Positions 5,884-9,967 of a DNA stretch of 9,967 nt are shown one piece after another. This DNA comes from Ruminococcus sp. UBA4383 (GTDB taxonomy: Bacteria > Bacillota > Clostridia > Oscillospirales > Ruminococcaceae), in NCBI GenBank assembly GCA_002389995.1, contig DGRR01000075.1:1-9967 (forward strand), written 5' to 3'. Both the position numbers and the translations under genes were made by a program. Below the pieces are notes generated by a model that had not been told where the DNA came from, did no database searches, and saw only the letters and a list, made by a program, of their open reading frames with translations. The stretch's first letter is position 1; every line of letters begins with the position of its first letter.

Positions 5884-6407
5884 AATATTCAAGAAAATAC
5901 AATTATAGGCTGAACTGCGGAATATGGCAGAATTTCAGCGGTTTTCCCATGATAAACGGGCAGGCTCTCGGTCACGTTTCAGGCATGAGATACGGTCTGT
6001 GTCCGATGAGCTTCAACGGCTGTGAGGTGATTTCCGTATACAATACCCTTGCATACCTCGGAAAACCTCTGCCGATTCAGGAAATATCCCTGTATATGGA
6101 GCGTTACAGGTCGCTTATGGGAATATTCGGCTGTTTTCCGTTCGGAGTGGGCAAGGCTCTGAAACATTTCGGAGTGAATACCACCCGCATGAAATTTTCG
6201 GAAGATGCAGATATATTTGTCCTCTGTTTCTGGACGGGCAGAATTTTTATGTCCTCGATTCATACGGTTTTCTGCGTGAAATCCCGAAAGGGCATAAAAG
6301 TCTACAACAGATACAACAACTGCCCCGCTGTCAGAATATATGCGGATAAAAAGAGTATTATCGGAAAAGGAAAACCAATAATACTGTATAAGATAATTCA
6401 GAATTAA
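5880..6407 (+). CDS. Putative C39-like cysteine-peptidase-fold protein
   Basis: Seen: 175 residues, basic, with no signal peptide or clear membrane helix. NGCEVISVYNTLAYLG (46-61) matches the beginning of papain-like C39 and related domains, where the Cys (here Cys48) starts the first helix. A later SSIHTVFCV (125-133) and KVYNRYNN (140-147) would supply the His (His128) and an Asn/Asp-type third residue (Asn143 or Asn146), in the order and spacing such folds show. The usual Gln ahead of the Cys is not obvious, so activity is uncertain. The ATG overlaps the ruvB stop, and there is no strong ribosome site of its own, so translation probably depends on ruvB. I do not recognise a named family. 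A non-catalytic member of the fold, or an unrelated protein with a chance match, remains possible. Confidence 0.5.
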   Translation: MKYSRKYNYRLNCGIWQNFSGFPMINGQALGHVSGMRYGLCPMSFNGCEVISVYNTLAYLGKPLPIQEISLYMERYRSLMGIFGCFPFGVGKALKHFGVNTTRMKFSEDADIFVLCFWTGRIFMSSIHTVFCVKSRKGIKVYNRYNNCPAVRIYADKKSIIGKGKPIILYKIIQN

Positions 6408-6438
6408 ATTAAATTTATTATTAAAGGAGAAGTAATCA

Positions 6439-7800
6439 ATGGGCAGACTGTTCGGTAAGGACGGTTTAAAAGGTTTAGCCGTAACGGAACTTACTTGTGA
6501 ACTCGCAATGCAGATAGGTCGTGCCGTGGCTGCGGTAATGGCAAACAATGCGGAAAATTCTTCAATAATTGTCGGAAAAGATACAAGAGGCTCGGCAGAT
6601 ACACTCGAAGCCGCCCTCTGTGCAGGTATATGCTCGGCAGGAGTAAATGCTGTTACTATCGGAAAAATGCCGTCCCCTGCCGTGGCTTACATATTAAAGA
6701 AAAAACGTGCCTGTGCAGGAGTTATGATTTCCTATTCGCAGAGAAAAGCAGAATATAACGGTTTCAAGATATTCTCACCCGAAGGATTCAGAATAAGTGC
6801 GGAAACAGAAGAAGAAATTGAACGCCTCGTTCTCGATACCCCGTGGGAACTCAATCCCGAACAGAAAACCGTCTACGGAAGTATTATCCGATGTGACAGT
6901 GCAGAAGATGATTATATAGAATATGTTACCTCAAAAATAAAAACCGACCTTACAGGCGTAAGAGTTGCCCTCGACTGCGGAAACGGTGCGGCTTCATATA
7001 CCGCTGAAAGACTTTTCAGAGAACTCGGTGCGGAAGTCGCTGTAATGGGAAATAATCCTGACGGCGCAAATATCAACAAGGACTGCGGCTGTACCGCCAT
7101 TGAAGCCCTTATGTCCTTCACAAAGGAAAACAGTTGTGACTGCGGTCTTGCCTTTGACGGCGGCGGTGAAAGATGCATAGCTGTCGATGAGGAAGGTCAG
7201 ATAGTGGACGGTGACTGCATAACCGCTTTGTGTGCGAAATATCTCAAAGAACTCGGAAAACTCAAAAATAATACCCTCGTTGTAACTCCTGCAAACAATC
7301 TCGGTCTTACACATTTCGGATATGATTTCTATATGGACGTTGCCGTTGCAGGTGCTGATGAAAGAAGTCTCATCAAGAAACTTGTCTCGGAAGAACTCAG
7401 TATAGGCGGTACTCCTGCGGGATATATCCTTCTCCCCGATGAATCTCCCGTCAGTGACGGTCAGTTCATAGGCGCAAGACTTCTCGAAATACTCAAAAAT
7501 TCCGAAAGAAAAATGAGCGTCCTCGCCTCCCTGCTGAAAAAAATGCCGCAGGTAATGATAAACGTACCAATAAGCAGATTCGACAGCGAAATCTGGAAAA
7601 ATGACAGCGAAATTACTTCCCTTATAGAAAAATGTGAGAATACCCTCGGTGACAACGGCAGAATGTTAGTCCGTGAAGTCGGAAAAGAACCCGTCATAAA
7701 AGTCCTCGTTGAAGGCAAGGACTTCGCTCAGATAAATTCTATCGCCATTGAAGTTGCCGAAAAAATAAAAGAACGCTGTACACACGATGTTAAGGAGTAA
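6439..7800 (+). CDS. GlmM-like phosphohexomutase relative with altered active-site loops (probable pseudoenzyme)
   Basis: Seen: 453 residues from the ATG at 6439, with AAGGAG 9 bases ahead. It is collinear with phosphoglucosamine mutase along its whole length (start MGRLFGKDG; family start MGRLFGTDG). GlmM converts glucosamine-6-phosphate to glucosamine-1-phosphate for peptidoglycan precursors. All key loops differ. The phosphoserine loop SASHNP reads SYSQRK (the serine survives as Ser100); the metal loop DGDGDR reads DGGGER (240-245); the sugar loop GGEQSGH reads GGTPAGY (323-329); the phosphate loop RPSGTEP reads REVGKEP (412-418). The family VGDRYV segment is also lost. Hydrophobic core motifs such as LDCGNGAAS and NPDGANIN persist. 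Inferred: not a working mutase; more likely a regulatory, scaffolding or re-purposed paralogue. A true glmM should exist elsewhere in the genome. Confidence 0.88.
   Translation: MGRLFGKDGLKGLAVTELTCELAMQIGRAVAAVMANNAENSSIIVGKDTRGSADTLEAALCAGICSAGVNAVTIGKMPSPAVAYILKKKRACAGVMISYSQRKAEYNGFKIFSPEGFRISAETEEEIERLVLDTPWELNPEQKTVYGSIIRCDSAEDDYIEYVTSKIKTDLTGVRVALDCGNGAASYTAERLFRELGAEVAVMGNNPDGANINKDCGCTAIEALMSFTKENSCDCGLAFDGGGERCIAVDEEGQIVDGDCITALCAKYLKELGKLKNNTLVVTPANNLGLTHFGYDFYMDVAVAGADERSLIKKLVSEELSIGGTPAGYILLPDESPVSDGQFIGARLLEILKNSERKMSVLASLLKKMPQVMINVPISRFDSEIWKNDSEITSLIEKCENTLGDNGRMLVREVGKEPVIKVLVEGKDFAQINSIAIEVAEKIKERCTHDVKE
7792..7797 (+). promoter_or_regulatory. Ribosome binding site deciding a TTG start
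   Basis: AAGGAG lies inside the last codons of the GlmM-like gene, 7 bases ahead of TTG 7805-7807. The alternative ATG at 7787 in the same frame lies upstream of this site and has no ribosome site of its own. Confidence 0.7.
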
Positions 7801-7804
7801 AAAA

Positions 7805-8668
7805 TTGAGAACCGCAGAAAACTGGAAAGATTATTCCATAATTGATGCCTCGGACGGTGAAAAACTCGAAACATGGGGAAATATAAGCCTCGTAAGACCC
7901 GACCCGCAGATAATATGGAAAACAGATAAAAATTCTCCCCTCTGGAATAAGGCTGACGGTCATTATCACCGTTCAAATCAGGGCGGAGGTCAGTGGAGTT
8001 TTTCAAAAAAACTCCCTGAATCATGGAATATATCCTATGGAGAACTTAAATTCAATATCCGCCCGACAGGTTTCAAGCATACGGGACTTTTCCCCGAACA
8101 GGCTGTAAACTGGGATTTCATGACGGAAAAAATTAAAAATGCAGGCAGAGAAATAAATGTTATAAACCTCTTTGCATATACAGGCGGTGCAACGCTTGCC
8201 TGCGCTGCCGCAGGTGCATCTGTATGCCATGTGGACGCTTCAAAGGGAATGGTTCAGTGGGCAAGGGATAATGCCGCTGTTTCAGGACTTTCCGACAAGC
8301 CCGTGAGGTGGATTGTCGATGACTGCGAAAAATTCATAGCCCGTGAAATACGCAGGGGAAGAAAATATGATGCAGTTATCATGGACCCTCCCAGCTACGG
8401 CAGAGGTCCGAACGGTGAGGTCTGGAAACTTGAAAACTGTGTGTATGACCTTGTAAAATTATGTTCGGGAGTTCTCTCGGACAATCCGCTGTTTTTCCTG
8501 ATAAACAGCTATACAACAGGTCTTTCCCCGTCCGTTATGGGCTATATACTCGGAAGTATACTGAAAGACAAGGGCGGTAAGGTCAGCTTTGACGAAATCG
8601 GTCTGCCCGTCAAATCATCAGGAATGACACTCCCCTGCGGTTCAACCGCTATATGGGAAAATAAGTAA
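7805..8668 (+). CDS. Class I SAM-dependent methyltransferase, COG1092/RlmI-like, without PUA domain
   Basis: Seen: 287 residues from the TTG at 7805 (293 if the ATG at 7787 were used). The SAM-binding loop is NLFAYTGGATLA (about 121-132) with the acidic ribose contact in HVDASKG (Asp144). The catalytic-site motif is DPPSYGRGPNG (about 194-204). The N-terminal part contains DYSIIDASDGEKLETWG and a GFKHTGLFPEQ segment, both typical of this family, but no PUA RNA-binding domain. Known: characterised COG1092 members such as RlmI modify 23S rRNA. The Firmicute short forms are usually annotated only as methyltransferases, so an rRNA target is inference. The gene starts 4 bases after the GlmM-like stop, and its stop overlaps the next ATG (TAATG). 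Confidence 0.85.
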   Translation: MRTAENWKDYSIIDASDGEKLETWGNISLVRPDPQIIWKTDKNSPLWNKADGHYHRSNQGGGQWSFSKKLPESWNISYGELKFNIRPTGFKHTGLFPEQAVNWDFMTEKIKNAGREINVINLFAYTGGATLACAAAGASVCHVDASKGMVQWARDNAAVSGLSDKPVRWIVDDCEKFIAREIRRGRKYDAVIMDPPSYGRGPNGEVWKLENCVYDLVKLCSGVLSDNPLFFLINSYTTGLSPSVMGYILGSILKDKGGKVSFDEIGLPVKSSGMTLPCGSTAIWENK

Positions 8669-8949
8669 TGTATGCACCGTGCGGAATCGGAATATTCGGT
8701 ACAGTATCTGCGCTTGAACTCGGAATTGTGCTGATGTTTTCGGAAACGGCTGAAATACCCCTTTTGCCTTTGCTTGTCATTCCCGTAATATCGGGAATCG
8801 CATATAACAGAAAAGGTAATGAACTATTCCTGAAACGTGCGGGAGGCAACCGCAGAAAAGCCGAAGAATATGCAAAAAATACGGATATTATTGTATTTTT
8901 AATCTCTCTGGCTGCAATTGCTGTTATTTATAATATCTATGAAAATTAA
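8668..8949 (+). CDS. Small integral membrane protein of unknown function
   Basis: Seen: 93 residues. Three hydrophobic stretches look membrane-spanning: about 6-24 (including GIFGTVSALELGIVLMF), 31-46 (PLLPLLVIPVISGIAY) and 74-91 (IIVFLISLAAIAVIYNIY). The loop between the second and third (about 47-73) is strongly basic, with RAGGNRRKAEEYAK, and by the positive-inside rule would face the cytoplasm. The ATG overlaps the methyltransferase stop by one base and no strong ribosome site precedes it. I recognise no family. Its position ahead of an ECF ATPase does not identify it as a transporter subunit: it is too short for EcfT and I see no EcfT coupling motif. Confidence 0.65.
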   Translation: MYAPCGIGIFGTVSALELGIVLMFSETAEIPLLPLLVIPVISGIAYNRKGNELFLKRAGGNRRKAEEYAKNTDIIVFLISLAAIAVIYNIYEN

Positions 8950-8966
8950 TTAAAAAAGGTGAAATT

Positions 8967-9152
8967 ATGGCTGAAAAGAAAAATAAAAGATTTGTTGTGA
9001 CTTATTCTCAGGAACTTGGCACTGTTAAAATATTTCAGGACACAGTTACAGGCATAAACTATCTTTATATTTCGGAGGCAGGCTTAACTCCGCTGCTTGA
9101 TGAAAACGGCAAGCCTGTTGTAACTGTCCCCGAATCAAAAGAAAAAAATTAA
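8967..9152 (+). CDS. Small DUF6440-like protein
   Basis: Seen: 61 residues, soluble, starting at the ATG at 8967 with AAGGTG 6 bases ahead. The pattern is KRFVVTYSQE, then a strand with VKIFQDTVTGINYLYI, then AGLTPLLDENGKPV (about 38-51). The TGxNYL and GLTPLLDxxGKP signature matches, as I recall it, the DUF6440 group of small Firmicute proteins, whose function is unknown. The lysine-rich ends look disordered. Its stop TAA (9150-9152) is directly followed by the ATG of the ATPase gene, so the two are probably translationally coupled. Confidence 0.65.
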   Translation: MAEKKNKRFVVTYSQELGTVKIFQDTVTGINYLYISEAGLTPLLDENGKPVVTVPESKEKN

Positions 9153-9967
9153 ATGAATAATATAATAGAAATAGAAAACCTGCACTTCTCCTATAAGGAC
9201 GAATCAGGCAATTCCTCCGCAGAAGTTCTGAAAGGTATAAATTTAAAGATTAAAAAAGGCGAATTTGTCGCCGTACTCGGTCATAACGGCTGCGGAAAAT
9301 CTACCCTCGCAAAACATATCAATGCCATTTTAGTACCCACTCAGGGAAAAGTCATAGTAAACGGCATTGATACCGCTGACGAAAACAGAATCTTTGAACT
9401 GCGCCAGTGTGCAGGCATGGTATTCCAGAATCCCGACAATCAGATAGTATCATCTGTTGTTGAGGAAGATGTCGCATTCGCACTCGAAAATTTAGGCGTG
9501 CCTTATGAGGAAATGCGGAAACGTGTTGACGATTCCCTTAAAGCCGTGAATATGTACGAATACAGACTACATTCCCCCTCTCAGCTTTCAGGCGGTCAGA
9601 AACAAAGAATCGCTATCGCAGGAATTATCGCCATGCAGCCCGAATGTATTATCCTCGATGAACCGACTGCCATGCTTGACCCGCAGGGAAGAAAAGAAGT
9701 CATGTCCGCCATAAAACAGATGAACCGTGAAAAAGGTATAACTATAATGCTGATAACTCATTATATGGACGAGGCTGCCCAGTGTGACCGTGTTGTGGTC
9801 ATGGATAAGGGAAATATAGTTATTGATGATACTCCGAAAGGGGTATTTTGCCATGTAAAGCAGTTAAAGGAAATAGGTCTTGACGTTCCGCAGGTAACTG
9901 AACTTGCATGGGAACTGCGAAACGCAGGCTATGACATACCGAATGACATAATCACGGAAGAAGAATG
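9153..9967 (+). CDS. ecfA1: Energy-coupling factor transporter ATPase, EcfA1-like (partial, C-terminus outside window)
   Basis: Seen: 271 codons and open to the right edge. This is an ABC ATPase with Walker A GHNGCGKST (43-51), Q-loop FQNPDNQIV (91-99), signature LSGGQKQR (145-152), Walker B IILDEPTAMLDP (166-177) and H-loop His203 in THYMDEA. The FQNPDNQIVSSVVEEDVAF segment and the start IIEIENLHFSY are typical of EcfA1 in ECF (group II) importers for vitamins and metals. Known: the ECF module is EcfA1, EcfA2 and the membrane protein EcfT, joined to interchangeable substrate-binding S components. Inferred: ecfA2 and ecfT probably follow beyond the window. The start touches the preceding stop (TAAATG) with no strong ribosome site, so translation is likely coupled. 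The common Ser in the Walker A G-S-G-K is Cys48-flanked here (GCGK), a tolerated variant. Confidence 0.93.
   Translation, partial: MNNIIEIENLHFSYKDESGNSSAEVLKGINLKIKKGEFVAVLGHNGCGKSTLAKHINAILVPTQGKVIVNGIDTADENRIFELRQCAGMVFQNPDNQIVSSVVEEDVAFALENLGVPYEEMRKRVDDSLKAVNMYEYRLHSPSQLSGGQKQRIAIAGIIAMQPECIILDEPTAMLDPQGRKEVMSAIKQMNREKGITIMLITHYMDEAAQCDRVVVMDKGNIVIDDTPKGVFCHVKQLKEIGLDVPQVTELAWELRNAGYDIPNDIITEEE

Noticed and set aside
8668..8949. Small membrane protein as EcfT or an S component
   Set aside because: At 93 residues with about three membrane segments it is too short, and no EcfT coupling motif is visible.

Overview
The window looks like chromosome of a low-to-moderate-GC Gram-positive anaerobe of the class Clostridia, most likely an Oscillospiraceae/Ruminococcus-type gut bacterium. 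This is an inference from AGGAGG-type ribosome binding sites, two probable TTG starts, an AroQ-PDT-ACT fusion PheA, a RuvCAB set, a DUF6440-like small protein and an EcfA-type ATPase. I see no tRNA, rRNA, CRISPR array, transposase or phage gene.

The layout is two divergent operons around a promoter region at about 2526-2791. The leftward operon (minus strand) is pheA, then two tandem homocysteine S-methyltransferase-like genes; the second of these runs off the left edge. The rightward operon (plus strand) is ruvC, ruvA, an SseB-family gene, a 144-bp gap holding a structured inverted repeat, ruvB, a C39-peptidase-like protein, a GlmM-like phosphohexomutase relative, a COG1092-type SAM methyltransferase, a small membrane protein, a DUF6440-like protein and an EcfA1-like ATPase cut by the right edge. 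Spacing is tight: several stops and starts overlap or touch (ATGA, TAATG, TAAATG), so much of this set is probably co-transcribed and partly translationally coupled.

Functionally the window mixes core housekeeping (Holliday-junction branch migration and resolution; the chorismate-to-phenylpyruvate steps of phenylalanine synthesis; vitamin or metal uptake energised by an ECF ATPase) with several proteins whose fold is intact but whose catalytic motifs are not. The most striking is the GlmM-like protein at 6439-7800. Its phosphoserine loop, metal loop, sugar-specificity loop and phosphate-binding loop are all altered, although the reading frame is open and full length. The methyltransferase-like protein at 515-1384 has lost two of the three zinc-binding cysteines and a loop, while staying about three-quarters identical to its intact-looking neighbour over the part that can be compared. 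PheA shows milder changes at several normally conserved dehydratase and ACT positions. These look like pseudoenzymes or repurposed paralogues that automatic annotation would name as active enzymes.

No experiment or database search was possible. Family calls rest on motifs read by eye, and canonical motifs used for comparison come from general knowledge of the families.
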